Positions 33,922 through 45,317 of a DNA stretch of 64,000 bases are shown here, in pieces. Where the stretch lies: positions 1,192,391 to 1,256,390 of the forward strand of contig FJOG01000019.1 of assembly GCA_900073065.1 (NCBI GenBank), read 5' to 3'. Each line of letters starts with the position of its first letter. The stretch's first letter is position 1. This DNA comes from Phialocephala subalpina (taxonomy: Eukaryota; Ascomycota; Leotiomycetes; Helotiales; Mollisiaceae). Under the pieces are notes generated by a model. The model did not search any database, had not been told where the DNA came from, and was given only the letters and a program-made list of their open reading frames with translations. The translations under genes and the position numbers were made by a program.

Positions 33922-35949
33922 ATGGACGGCCTTGATGAATTTGAGAAAGCTCTAGCAGAGGAGAAGAAGGCTAGAGAAAAGGCTGAGAAGCATAGCAGTC
34001 GGGATAAGGACCGAGAAGGACGCAAACATCGACATCGCCATAAATCGAGCCACCAAAGTCGAGACGACCGAGAAAGAGACCACGACCGCGATGATCATAG
34101 GCACAAGCGATCGAGGGGCTCCAGAGAGAGGGAGAATGAAGAGCACCGAAGGAGTCACAAGCACGCAAAAACATCAGATCCTCACGAGGACTTGCCAATT
34201 CCTGACGATGAGAAGCCCTCATCTGAGCCGAAGCTATCTCGCGATTCATGGATGGAAGCTCCCTCAGCTCTAGATTTCGATTATACCCAAAAAGGCGCCA
34301 AGAAGATTGTTCAATCCCCCCCTAAAAAGCCAGATTACGATTTGAAGATTCACAAGAACGAGCTCAATCATCATTTACAAGATCTGGCTCAGGGGAAGAA
34401 ATTGGAGGATATTGAGGATGAGCAAGAAGTGGAATATACTTTTGGCGATTCAGGGTCACAATGGCGCATGACGAAGCTCAATGCTGTGTATACCCAAGCA
34501 GAGGGAAGCGGTCGACCTGTTGAAGAGATTGCCATTGAGCGTTTTGGCAGCCTGCGGGAGTTCGACGATGCTAGAGAAGAGCAGATTGAGGTCGATAGGA
34601 GAAAGCTCTACGGCGAGGGCTATGTTGGAAAGGAGAAGCCGAGTGGGGAGCTATACCAGGAGCGCAAATTGGACCTTGGAATACAACGAAGTCCAGAACA
34701 GGAACGAGAGAGCAGTGAACTGCCACCACAAGGGACTATTATGGAGGAGCCATCTCTAGCAACAACGGTCGTATTGGATCTTACGACTCTAAACCGGATG
34801 AAGGCTCAACTAATGAAGGCGAAGCTCAAGAATAGGCCGGACGCAGGAAGGCTGGAGAAAGAGTACAACGAAGCAATGGCCAACTTCTCGAACAACCCTT
34901 CGGATCCCGGCGTTGTGGTACTGGGGAAGATGGATAACCGCATGTTGGCTGGAACTCGTGGCGAAGTCAAGGCCATTGATAATAAGCGCGGCAGGGAAAG
35001 AGGACTCGTCGAGGAGAACGAGGACATGAGCATCGAGGATATGGTGCGTGAGGAGAGACGAACCCGAGGCCAAGCCGGTGGTGAAGGTATGCGGGCTGCT
35101 GAGCGCATCGCGAAGGATGCGAAGTTTGACGATGACCTCGATTACATGGACGACAACGCCAATAAGCTAGCGAAGCGCGTTCAGAAGTCGGAGATCAACT
35201 TGAAGAACGCAGCGATCGGAGAGTTCCAGAAGATGAACAGGATCTTGGACACTTGCCAGCTGTGCCATCACGAAGACAAGAACCAGCCTCCCATCGCTCC
35301 AATTATATCTCTAGCTACGAGAGTCTACCTAACTCTGCCTACAGAACCGGAACTTAGTGAAGGCGGTGCAGTAATTGTCCCGATTCAACACAGGACGAAT
35401 CTTCTAGAATGTGATGACGATGAATGGGAAGAGATCCGGAACTTCATGAAGTGCTTGACACGGATGTATCATGATCAAGGTCGAGACGTAGTGTTCTACG
35501 AGAACGCCGCGGCACCGCATCGAAAAATGCATGCGGCTATGCAGGTGGTGCCTCTGCCTTATAGTCTCGGCGAGACAGCTCCAGCCTTTTTCAAGGAGGC
35601 TATCCTGTCTTCTGACGAGGAATGGACACAGCATAAAAAGCTGATAGACACGGCAGCACGAGCACGAGAAGGAATGGGCAAGTCGGCTTTCAGAAGATCG
35701 CTCGCCAAAGAGATGCCATACTTTCATGCATGGTTCGACCTAGATGGTGGGCTGGGCCACATTGTCGAAGATTCCAACCGATGGCCGAAAGGAGATCTTT
35801 TTGCTCGGGAAATCATTGGAGGCATGCTTGACATTGAGCCTGATGTGACAAAGAGGCAAGGCCGTTGGGTCCGAGGGGATAGGCGAGCGGAAGGATTTAA
35901 GGCACGGTGGAGGAAGTTTGACTGGACAAGAGTCCTTACAGATGGCTAG
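33922..35949 (+). CDS. CWF19: CWF19-like spliceosome-associated protein
   Basis: A single exon encodes 675 residues. The first 110 are RS-like and very basic with RHRHKSSHQSRDDRER and HKRSRGSRERENEEH, then SWMEAPSALDFDYT. The C-terminal third has the two CwfJ domains: the zinc-type DTCQLCHHEDK with the HIT-like core, GGAVIVPIQHRTNL, FYENAAAPHRKMHAAMQVVP, then FRRSLAKEMPYFHAWFDLDG and GHIVEDSNRWPKGDLFAREI. Family members (S. pombe Cwf19, yeast Drn1) bind the intron-lariat spliceosome and influence debranching by Dbr1. The HIT-like histidines are partly replaced, as in the family. Nuclear. Absence of introns in a 2-kb gene is notable beside the intron-rich neighbours. Confidence 0.93.
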   Translation: MDGLDEFEKALAEEKKAREKAEKHSSRDKDREGRKHRHRHKSSHQSRDDRERDHDRDDHRHKRSRGSRERENEEHRRSHKHAKTSDPHEDLPIPDDEKPSSEPKLSRDSWMEAPSALDFDYTQKGAKKIVQSPPKKPDYDLKIHKNELNHHLQDLAQGKKLEDIEDEQEVEYTFGDSGSQWRMTKLNAVYTQAEGSGRPVEEIAIERFGSLREFDDAREEQIEVDRRKLYGEGYVGKEKPSGELYQERKLDLGIQRSPEQERESSELPPQGTIMEEPSLATTVVLDLTTLNRMKAQLMKAKLKNRPDAGRLEKEYNEAMANFSNNPSDPGVVVLGKMDNRMLAGTRGEVKAIDNKRGRERGLVEENEDMSIEDMVREERRTRGQAGGEGMRAAERIAKDAKFDDDLDYMDDNANKLAKRVQKSEINLKNAAIGEFQKMNRILDTCQLCHHEDKNQPPIAPIISLATRVYLTLPTEPELSEGGAVIVPIQHRTNLLECDDDEWEEIRNFMKCLTRMYHDQGRDVVFYENAAAPHRKMHAAMQVVPLPYSLGETAPAFFKEAILSSDEEWTQHKKLIDTAARAREGMGKSAFRRSLAKEMPYFHAWFDLDGGLGHIVEDSNRWPKGDLFAREIIGGMLDIEPDVTKRQGRWVRGDRRAEGFKARWRKFDWTRVLTDG

Positions 35950-38529
35950 AGATCCTATTACGATGCGAATGAATCTGAGCAGAAGCATATTTGGACTGCC
36001 ATTTGACTGCGTGGTCCCTCGGCCCGTGTCCCCGACCTCCAATAACGTCATGTGATCAGACAGAAGAGCCAAAATGTTGGCTACAGGTGCTGAACAGACT
36101 TCGCGGCCCGCTAATTGACAAATGAACAAGTGGAACAATGTAAGGGCTGATGTGTTTAAGGCTATGCGTGTTGGGAGACCATTGGCTATTCTGATTTCAT
36201 GTACTGTAGCAAACTACTCGTACGGCCGAATCATCCACTCTTCGAAGACAACGACGCCACAACGGTGGGCTTGCTCAGGTCAGAGTTTCCTGCAGTTTTC
36301 CGTCTGCCATTCAGAACGGAGAAACAACCGTAGTAGAGGTTGACTCGCTTCGTTGCCATGCAGTTGGTGGAAATTGGCTCGAGCATTTTCGAAAATATAC
36401 TTTTTGTACAACAGCTCCTGCAACCTAGATTTGCCCCTTAGAATGCCCCAAGATCAGTCAATCATTGGCTTCTCTTCTCACAATTGATGACTGTGATACC
36501 TTCGGTTCGTTCTCGGTCTGATCCTGGGACAAGCACGCATGTGCAGTTCATGCTAGGTCCCATCATGCCGTTTCAAATCACTTCACTTTAAATAAACAAA
36601 CTTCACCTTCCTTTCCTGTCGAAAACCATGTTTGAGTCTTCTGAAATGGGTACAAGGTTTCTGAACACGGGCACAAATCTGGCCGTGCGACCTATCATCC
36701 TGCTCACTAAACAAATGCTGATATGGTCAGACAAGTCATGTCTAGCGGCCGGCAGCGTCAGATTCGGACTCGCATATGTAGAATTGCCAGTTCTCTTATG
36801 ATCACTGTAACAATATCGCGGATCGAACGTTTGATCGTGATTGTTTCTCAAACAATGCGTGCTGTTGGTTCATGCGCGACCGCGGAATCAAAGCATCAAA
36901 CAATTTGCACAATGCTGCTCGAATCGAACTGTCAGGCTCGGTAAAGGGGCTGGGCTGGGGTGCAATCTCGCGGCAAAGACGAAATGAAAAAGGCTCCGAA
37001 TAGAGGCGCATCTCATATGGCTAATAGAGCACCTCCAGATTGTGGGTTTCATTGGAGGATTCGTATAGCGGTGGGAGATTCTGATTCACTGTCTACTTGA
37101 AGCTGAAGGCTTCCGGGTCGGACGCATGTTGGTTCAGCTGACAGTACAGAAGGAAGAGATGACCGAAGGCAAATTTGCGAGCGAGGAACTCGAGAGCTAG
37201 AAAAGGGGGCGAAGGAGCGAAGCGACAGTGGGTTTAGGGACTTTCGGTTACATTTTACAGTGATCTCGTACAGAGGTTGAGGGAGGCTGCACGTCATTAG
37301 TTCCAGATCTCTCTGAGATGTGCCCCTGATGATCGGAATATATTGCTTTTCTCGCCCGCTTTTGGCCTTGGATGATGATTGGAGTGCATGAGCCTGCAGG
37401 TGCAGCAGCAGAACCGAAGGACGGTAGAAGTATTCAGAACAATGCTGCAAGACTGAGAGAAGTAGACATTGCCACGTGCGTGAGAAGCTCGGGAATGTAA
37501 GCAAACAGTCCTCGAGGTCGGCCCTGAAATCATCTCGTAAGATCAGTCCAGCAGCATTGGAGGCCAAAAGTTCACAGCCTCAGCGTCATCATGCCATGCA
37601 GAAACATGGCGTTAAGACTGAGGTGACATTCTTGGGAGTCAAAGTCGAAGCTAAGGAAGGTATTTGTGAAATAGCGCAGTAGATCGAATATTCACTTCTT
37701 TCAAGGGGTGATGTGATGATGGGGAAGTCGAGTCCGAACAATAAATAGTAAACCGTGTCCACTGCGAGTACGAAGTACCTGTCCAGAACGCAGGGAAAAC
37801 GCGAGCACTCCATGCGTGCAATACATGCAACAGCACGGGATATATGATATATCCCGTCCTGTCAAGCCACCGGCCTGAGAGAAATTACAGTATCCTAAGC
37901 CGTGGATCCCTCGTCGTAAATTGTATATTTACAGCGCAGCCCCATGCAGAAGAGGGCTCGCGTGTACTTCCAAAGGGAGAGAGATCCCGTCAGCACCTTC
38001 CACCATGCTTCGATATGTCTTCCATCGCTTGCTTGGGCTCCGTCCTTCGCTTTCTGCAAGCCGCTACGGTACTCGCGAACGACCTCGCCTTCTCCGCTTG
38101 CTGCAATGCCCCCCGAGAAGGCAGAGCATTCGAACAACTATTTTAAATCTCTGGCCCTGCATGTGAACATTGCTGAAGTGAATTGTTATCGACCCTCGCA
38201 CCATCTGATAATCCCAAACGCCGCTAAGCCGGATTAGTCGACTCAGCCCAGCCTGCAAATTTTCTGCCAGCGTCGTGCCTTCCTCAGGCCCCCAGCGCCA
38301 TCTTCCCTTCCCCAAACCCCTTCACTCCGACCTGAAGTTCCCTACTACTTTAACGAAAGCTCGCTTCTCCGTTACCCGTCCCCCATCAAAGCAGCCGTGG
38401 ATATCATCTCGAGATATTCTGGCGGACGGTATTTTCATTGTCTGCGGTACGCCAGGTGTTTTTCTTCCGCCGTCTGCCGAACTAGGCCGGACGTGAAATC
38501 GACAGATTTGACGGCGTCACCCTCTGGAC
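35950..38529. other. 2.6-kb intergenic region upstream of a Zn2Cys6 regulator
   Basis: No gene is supported. Several short ORFs (for example minus 37049-37567 and minus 36603-37011) have no start context, splice pattern or recognisable motif. The size suggests a long regulatory 5' flank and UTR for the transcription factor starting at 38530. It contains a perfect 23-bp palindrome, listed separately. Confidence 0.45.
37835..37857. repeat. Perfect 23-bp palindrome
   Basis: ACGGGATATAT at 37835-37845, a single G, then ATATATCCCGT at 37847-37857: 11-bp arms without mismatch. It could be a dimeric regulator site or a hairpin in a transcript; CGG-type half-sites are what Zn2Cys6 proteins bind, and the next gene encodes one. 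Confidence 0.6.
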
Positions 38530-40791
38530 ATGGCGCAGCAGAACAATCGAAACAGTCCACATCTTTCGAATCATCTCCAGAACGGTTCCGCGCCGGCTTC
38601 TCCTTCGATGTCGAATGCTGCACAACAGCAACAAGGTGTTCAAGGTCGTCAACAGCCCGTCAGCTATCCCAGCCCGACTTCGTATCCGTCGCCGTCGCTT
38701 TCGAACGCCCAATACAACTACCCGCCCCCGAACCAACAAGGTGGTGAACCATATCGCGCGAGTCCAACTGGCAGCAACGGTTCATTGTCCCTACCTTCGA
38801 TGCGATCATTAGATCCTCTGCAGCAACAACAGCAGCAACTGCAACACCATAACATGGGATCCAATCTACCTCCGGTCGCCCAGATGGGTGGCGGACCATA
38901 TTACCACAACCAAGGCCAAACCCTCCCTCATCCATCGCACCAATATCCCAACGTCACCTCCGATCCTACCGGCCAGAATATGCGATATGCGATTCAGCCC
39001 ACGGGAGACTCGAGAGTCATGAGTGGTGGTCGACACAAGAAGGTGCGCATAGGCATATTCTCGAGGCTCGTATATTGCTGACACGTTTCTGCGCGTAGGA
39101 GATCAAGCGCCGAACCAAGACGGGTTGCCTGACATGCCGCAAGAGACGTATCAAGGTCAGTTTTCGAAGTTCACAAATATTTGTCTATTCATGAAGAGGA
39201 TTGAAGAGGCGAGAGGAGGTTAAGTCGATGGATCTTTTCGTTTATTTAAACGAATACACCTAAGTAGGCGAAGGCACATGAGGAGCTTGCAGCAGGCGAG
39301 CGAGACTCAATACTTCCATCTCCCAAAATTCATCTCAAGCCTAGAGTATCATCAACTGTGAAGACGATCCGCTAACAAATATCACAGTGCGACGAGCAAC
39401 ACCCTGCCTGCCGAAACTGTCAAAAGTCGAAGCGCGAGTGCTTGGGCTACGACCCGATCTTCAAGCAACAACCTGGTCCCGCTGCCATCCAGCCAGCTCC
39501 CAGCTCTGCGCCCTCTGCTGGTGGTATCCCCGCGATATCAAATTCATACGGCAATCAACCCCAGATGATCCCGACCTACGGTGCTCCCACGAACATGAGC
39601 TACGATCCAGCCCTCTCCGCCGGAGTCAGCTCTCCTGGCTCTGGCAGTCAACAATTCGATTATGCATCTGCAATCGACCCAGCTTTGGAGGCCGTTGCAC
39701 CTTCTACAACACCGGCAGCTGCCCCTGTTTATGCAACTTCTACACCAGGTATGCCACACTTCCGAGAGGACATCAATAGAGATGTACAGAGTGCAAGTCC
39801 ATTCTCCCCGGGCGCGTCGAATACGCCGCACCTGAGGGGTGGTGCTTCCTCTTTCATTTCCCCTTCAGTTGCATCCTTTGGAGAAGACGCCGCTTACACC
39901 AATTTCTTTTCAGCAAAGCGAACTGTGCAGAACCTCCTCGATATGGGCGGCCCCCCTCCTCCTCGGTCCACTAGCGACCCAACCAGCTCCCCCAATATGA
40001 TCGATGAGATCAAACATCTCTATTACAGCATCTATGCTCCCGGTCTCGAAAACTTCCTCGAATCGAAGTGGTTCTCGGTCAAGGGCCTCGCAAAGTTACT
40101 CAGCGGCAAACACCTCCTCGAGTCGTTCGCTGCTCTTCTGCAGCAATTCGGCAAGACTTCTCAGAACGATCCCAAGGAGCTTGCCTACACACAGAGTGTC
40201 GAAACTCGCACCGTTTGGGCCCTTGCTAGTATGGTTCGTGAAGTTGCTGCTGAGACGAATGGTATGCGAGAGTACAAGACTGTTCCGGCGACCGATGATC
40301 CCATCGAAGCTATCAATCGACTCAACGTCTTCGAGACCCTCTTGACTGGACGAGTCGCAGCCGCCAACCCTCTTACTGCACCTGTCCCAGGAAGTACCGA
40401 CCATCACCGTCTTCGGGAACTTGAGTTCTGGCACACTTTGGCACAGTTCGTCACCTTGCAATATGAAGATGGCAATGCTATCAAGGAAGTCGATGATACT
40501 CTTGCGGCATTGCGAAATCTGCTCGATGGCCGTGAGAACCGTGATGTCCTATACTCCATTGCCGTCGTACGTGGTCTTGGACAGCGAGTTTCTGAGTACA
40601 CCGAAAATGACCAACCTCTTCATCTTGATGAGAGTGACAACAAGAGCAAGTTGCTGGTGGCTAAGAAGTTTGTTTCAGATGAGGCCAATGGCTCCGGAAC
40701 CACCAACGTCATCCGACGCTTGTGCGACATGGCAACACGCTCTTGGTCAACACCTGCACAATCACCATCTGCTCCAGCAGATTCCAAATAA
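38530..40791 (+). CDS. Zn2Cys6 transcription factor (Moc3-like zinc cluster)
   Basis: Exons 38530-39042, 39099-39155 and 39388-40791 encode 657 residues. The first 165 are Gln/Pro/Ser-rich (QQQQGVQGRQQPVSYPSP). The binuclear cluster is TGCLTCRKRRIKCDEQHPAC followed by RNCQKSKREC and LGYD, spacing C-x2-C-x6-C-x6-C-x2-C-x6-C. It is split by an intron of 232 nt just before the third cysteine, and exon 2 is only 57 nt. A disordered linker leads to a helical C-terminal domain from about DEIKHLYYSIYAPGLENFLE to DMATRSWSTPAQ. The KTGCLTCRKRRIKCDE core resembles S. pombe Moc3; target genes are unknown. Confidence 0.88.
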
Positions 40792-41728
40792 TCGGTCCCT
40801 TTCCCGGCGTCAAAATGGTCTCCTGGTCTTTTAGTTACGGCGTCGCATTGCGTTCTACTCATCTTCTTCTTTCTCTGTAGCATGAAAATGGGAACATGGG
40901 TCTTACGTTCTTTCTGGTCGAGCGGCAGGCAAGCATTTGCATCAAAAGTCTTGCGCTGCATCAACAGATTTTGCTGGTGGCGCTTTCACATCAGATGTAC
41001 TCTTAGGATGAAGGGATGGAGACTTTACGTCTTTCTTTCTATTTATGCAGAACGGCTGATAAATGGGGGCGATCAAAGGGAGCGGATGAGCTATCACTGC
41101 GGGGAATTCTTTACGAAAATATGGTGGTGGATGATGAAGCAAAGCAGAAACAAGTTCAGACCACCGGGATGAACTTCACAAAATGTACTTTCTAGTCTCT
41201 AGAATTCGCTACCCCTTCGCTTGTGGTAATCCCACTTGCTAGGTAGTCCAGATACTCTAGACAAAATATGCGTGGCTGATTTTATTCTCGCCAGTACTTG
41301 CAGAGTGCTCCCGCCCTGTGATAAGTTCCACCTGGGACTCATTGTGTTACTTTGTGAAAGGTGCCTTGCATCTCGAGCTGCATATCAGAACCAAGTCAAG
41401 TTGCCAAATGCACCTTGTCTTGGGTTTTCAATGTCCTAGAGCTCCTTCGCGATTCGAAAAGCTGGTCGTCGTGAAGGAAGACGGCCACCCATTTTCATTT
41501 TGCTGTGAGATATACTTAGTTGGAGTTGACACTTTGAGAATCGAGTTAAGCAGCTTAGACCTCAGTTTCCTTGAAGCATGCGTCAATAGTATCGATTCTC
41601 GTTCTATATCTTTGGTTCTTAACAGCAGGTAGTCTCCCAATCGTCTTTTCCCAGATCACAATCTCGTTGTATGTATCCAAGATGAGCTCCCGGGATAGAT
41701 CTGCAGTCCTCTACCCAACCATTTCACT
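40792..41728. other. Intergenic between convergent genes
   Basis: 937 bp with no supported gene; 3' UTRs of both neighbours are expected here. Confidence 0.4.
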
Positions 41729-42974
41729 TCACATATCCTTCTGCTCAAGAACAGGACTTGTCAATTTCCCTGTCTCGATAGCACTCTTCACATTTCCCAT
41801 GCACCAGTTCTCCATCTTCGTCTGTGTCTCGACAGTCCATGTTCCCATATGAGGAAGCAGCAGAACGTGTGGATTGTCAATCAATCCTGGGTGGATCTTG
41901 GGCTCCTCCTCGTAGACGTCGAGACCTGCAGACCAGACTTGGCCCTTCTTCAAGGCTTCAACGAGGGCTGCTTCGTCCATGACTGCTCCACGTGCAGTGT
42001 TGACGATCACGACGCCGGATTTCATCAATTCAAATTCCTTGGTAGAGATTATGTGTCGTGTATTTTTCTGGTAAATGTTAGGATTTGGCTTCTTTGGGTC
42101 ATAAGGAGGTGTAGACGCACGTTTAGAGGTAGGTTCAAGGAGAGGACATCGCTGGTCTTAAGCAACTCCTCGAAGCTCACGTATTTGGCTCCTCCGCTCA
42201 ATTCCTCAGACAGTTGTGTACGGTTGTAGTATTGTGTCGTCATGCCAAAAGCAGCTGCCTTCTTCATCAAGTTCCTTCCAATTCCTCCCATGCCGAGAAT
42301 ACCAAGAACCTTGCCTTGTGGATCGTGACCAAGTGGTGGTGCAGGAGCTCCTCTCCAGTGCCCGGCTCGAAGTGCAAGCATTGCTGAGGACGTAGTGTCA
42401 GAAAATACCGGATAATTGGAAAACACGCAGTAGACTCACATGTATTGAACCCTCTCAACGCCCCCAGAATCAAAAACATGTTGGTATCCGCCGTAGCATC
42501 ATCCACCGCCTTTGGCACATTGGAAACTCGAATGTCGTGTTCCGTGCAAGCGTGGATGTCGACTTGATCATACCCAGCACCTAACCCCAATCATTAACCC
42601 TTATACCCCCTTCGCAGAATCTGGAAATCATACCGTTATGGCAAATAAACTTCAAGCTCTTTGGCAGAACAGCAATGACTTCCTCATCAATCATGCCAGT
42701 GATCGAGAAGCTCCCAAATGTTCGATATGCGGCCACACAGCCGTCAAAAGCTCCGGACTTGCATTCTTCGATAAAATCTGCTCGAGAGGTGGACTTAGGC
42801 TTCTTGACTTCGGCGATTGATTCGACGTTCTCTGCCCATTCTTTGTGTGCGCTGTGAAGGCAAAAGTGTAAGCAGTGCTGTGGTGTTCAGGAGGGAAAGA
42901 AGAGGCTGGAGGTTTAAAAGTGGGAGAACATACTGATCGAGCTTGCCAAGAAGGAGGACTCCAGGCTTCCCCAT
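41729..42974 (-). CDS. D-2-hydroxyacid dehydrogenase, GOR1-like glyoxylate/hydroxypyruvate reductase
   Basis: Exons 42974-42934, 42851-42634, 42580-42440, 42383-42121 and 42067-41729 give 333 residues in phase, starting MGKPGVLLLGKLDQ. The dinucleotide motif is GILGMGGIGRNLMKKAAAFG. Catalytic residues are Arg in IVNTARGAVMDE, Glu in LDVYEEEPKIH and His in LLLPHMGTWT. CHNGAGYDQVDIHACTEHDI is the usual substrate-side block. The family reduces glyoxylate, hydroxypyruvate or branched 2-oxo acids with NAD(P)H, in cytosol or mitochondria. The GTW after the catalytic His, instead of the more common GSA, is as in Gor1-type fungal proteins. Exact substrate is inferred. All splice sites are canonical. 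Confidence 0.9.
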
Positions 42975-43735
42975 TGTAAATCGTTCAAGAATTAGATAGA
43001 GATATATAGACCAAAATTTGTGTTGTGAAGATTGCAAATCCTGAAATGTGAAGAGTCAAGCTGTTGGTGGGGTCGAAAATACCCCGCGGCGGTATGGAAT
43101 CGGAACTGATAAGCTTCTTGGGAATCAATGGATGATAAAAAGTATATACCCGATAGAAAATATTGTGGACCCGACGAAAATGTTCAAGAGTATGTTGTGC
43201 GGTGGTCGTACACAGGTACTGATAATAAGGAAGTGAGTTGTCAAAAGTGGCTGAATCCGCAAAAATTAAATTATTATTCAGGACGTGGATATGGGTGGGA
43301 TAATTCGGGGTAATGAAGCACGACCTTCGGCCCCGCTAAGTAATGGAGGATATATCCTCATGAGGCTTAGTAGGGGTCCTGGTGGGTACCGATGCTGTTT
43401 CTGGTAATAAAGCGGCTGGTGAGGTCACCGTTCAGGTACAAAATGATCCTCCTGTCGGGGCGACATCGGCCGCCAGAACCCGATAGCTGTAGGGGTGAAT
43501 TTGAAAATGGGGTTGTACATTTCCTGTCGTGGGAACGGAGAAGAGTCGAAAGGACTTGAATATGAAGCCATGACTGATGAATACCATTGTACTTTTGCTC
43601 TGTTTGTTGCGAAGCTGCCCATTCTCAAGCCCTTGCCCGAAGTGCTTCGCCCATGACGGAATGGCTTCTATCCTGCCCTCTGCTCTATTCGTAACTCAAT
43701 AATGACAGAAAACTTTTGTTGGCGAAATGAGCATC
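42975..43735. other. Intergenic
   Basis: 761 bp upstream of the dehydrogenase and downstream of TRP4. No supported gene or repeat. Confidence 0.4.
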
Positions 43736-45056
43736 TTAGTTACCATTAGTGACCTCCACAAACTCGTTCCACTGCCTCAGAGCTGCACCACTCTCGACCG
43801 CCCAGCGTGCTCTCCTAACGCCCTCCTTCCACCTTCCTCCACCTGGACCCCTCTCCATGATCACCTTACCGTCATCACCAGGACCCATGTTGCTTGTATC
43901 AGCTTCACAGATTCCTGAGACGACGAACAAAGCAGCAGTGTTCATGAGAACGAAGTCTAAGATGGGATCATCGCGAGGAATGTTGTTGTGAAGGATACCC
44001 ATCAAGATCTTGGCGTTTTCGTCTGGTCCCTTGCCAGGAGAGACGTCTTGCAATGGATGTGCTGGTAGTCCAAAATCGTGAGGTGAGATTGTGAAGCTCT
44101 CGATGTCGACGTCCTCTTGAGAGGATGACTTCCCGTGCGTTGACCTGTCTACCAATCTCCAGCAAAATGTCCGCCCTGCACAACTGATCTCGTCAAGATC
44201 TTCCTCGCCACAAACTACCAATGCTTTCTTGGCTCCATTCATCTTTAATGCATCAGCGAAGACAGGGCCAATGTCTCTTCGAGCGACTCCGAGAAGGTGG
44301 ACTTCGAGACTACCTTCTAGAGGATTGGCAAGAGGACCTAACAGGTTGAAAATGGTTCTCCATCCCAGTTCTTTTCGAATGGGAGCAACATACTTCATCG
44401 CAGGATGGAAAATGGGAGCGAATAGGAATGCGTAATTGGTTCTCTTGTAGACTCTCGAGATGGCCTCGGGTGTGACTGCAGCCAAAACTGGTGCCTCTGG
44501 CTGAGTAGCCTGGAGAAGATCGGCCGAGCCTGACTTGGAAGTGGATGCTTTGTTTCCATGTTTGCTGAGAAGCAAGAGAGAAGAGGCCAGGATAGAAGAA
44601 GTAGTTGAAATGTTAAAAGTGTTATGAGAATCGCCTCCAGTGCCAACAATATCACACTATCAACTTGTCAGTGATTGTGGTACAAACAAAAAGAACAACA
44701 GATTTTCAAGATTTACTTACGAGTCCTCCGTGATATTCGCCCTCCGGTCTCCCTCGCTCCTTGACCACTTTGTCCAATGCACTCTTGTCGATTGGAGATG
44801 CAAACTTCCTCATGACTTGTGCACATTTTGCGATGATATCTGCTCTTCTATCCCATCCTGTGAAATGTAGACAAGTGAGAAGAGCGCCAGTCTGAACTGG
44901 AGATAATTGACCCGTGAAAATATGTTCAATTGCTAAAGCAATTTCGTCCACGGTCACGTTGTTTTCTCCTGGCGAGGGCCACAACCTCTTGAGAAGTGGT
45001 GTGATTGAGATGCTCTGTGGAGCACTAGGCTCTACCAAATCCGCTTTGGAAGCCAT
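43736..45056 (-). CDS. TRP4: Anthranilate phosphoribosyltransferase
   Basis: Exons 45056-44721 and 44656-43736 encode 418 residues. Motifs are the N-terminal helical domain ISITPLLKRLW and ALLTCLHFTGWDRRADIIAK, the PRPP loop DIVGTGGDSHNTFNISTTSS spanning the exon start, KHGNKASTSKSGSADLLQA, and FAPIFHPAMKYVAPIRKELG with FNLLGPLANPL. The C-terminal VLMNTAALFVVSG is also typical. It joins anthranilate to PRPP in tryptophan synthesis. MIGA upstream of MASK (start 45068) is an alternative. The intron (64 nt) interrupts just before the PRPP loop. It is divergent from the mitoribosomal gene. Confidence 0.95.
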
Positions 45057-45317
45057 TGCACCTATCAATGGGGTTCAATTGAGGAGAAAGCAATCCATAT
45101 TTCAGTGAGAAATGTGGTGTTGTTCACTTGAGTCACTTTGGTATTGGTACCTTAGAAGAATTCAGGCGTCAAGCCGAAGACTCGCGCTAGTCTTCTTTGG
45201 AACTTTTTCGAGGTGCAATCGAGGATTCAACTGCTTGAACTCCCAAGCCAAGTCCACAATCGTGAGTGACCTGCAATAGCACGAGGTCTCTGCGAAGTTA
45301 CTGACCCATCCTCTCAG
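45057..45317. promoter_or_regulatory. Shared promoter region of TRP4 and the uL10m gene
   Basis: 261 bp lie between the two start codons. A Gcn4/CPC1-type TGASTCA box would be expected for TRP4; AGTCACTT near 45133 is only a partial match, so none is called. Confidence 0.35.

Noticed and set aside
37049..37567. 172-codon minus-strand ORF
   Set aside because: No recognised motif, atypical composition and no partner exon; the chance of a random frame of this length in 2.6 kb is appreciable.
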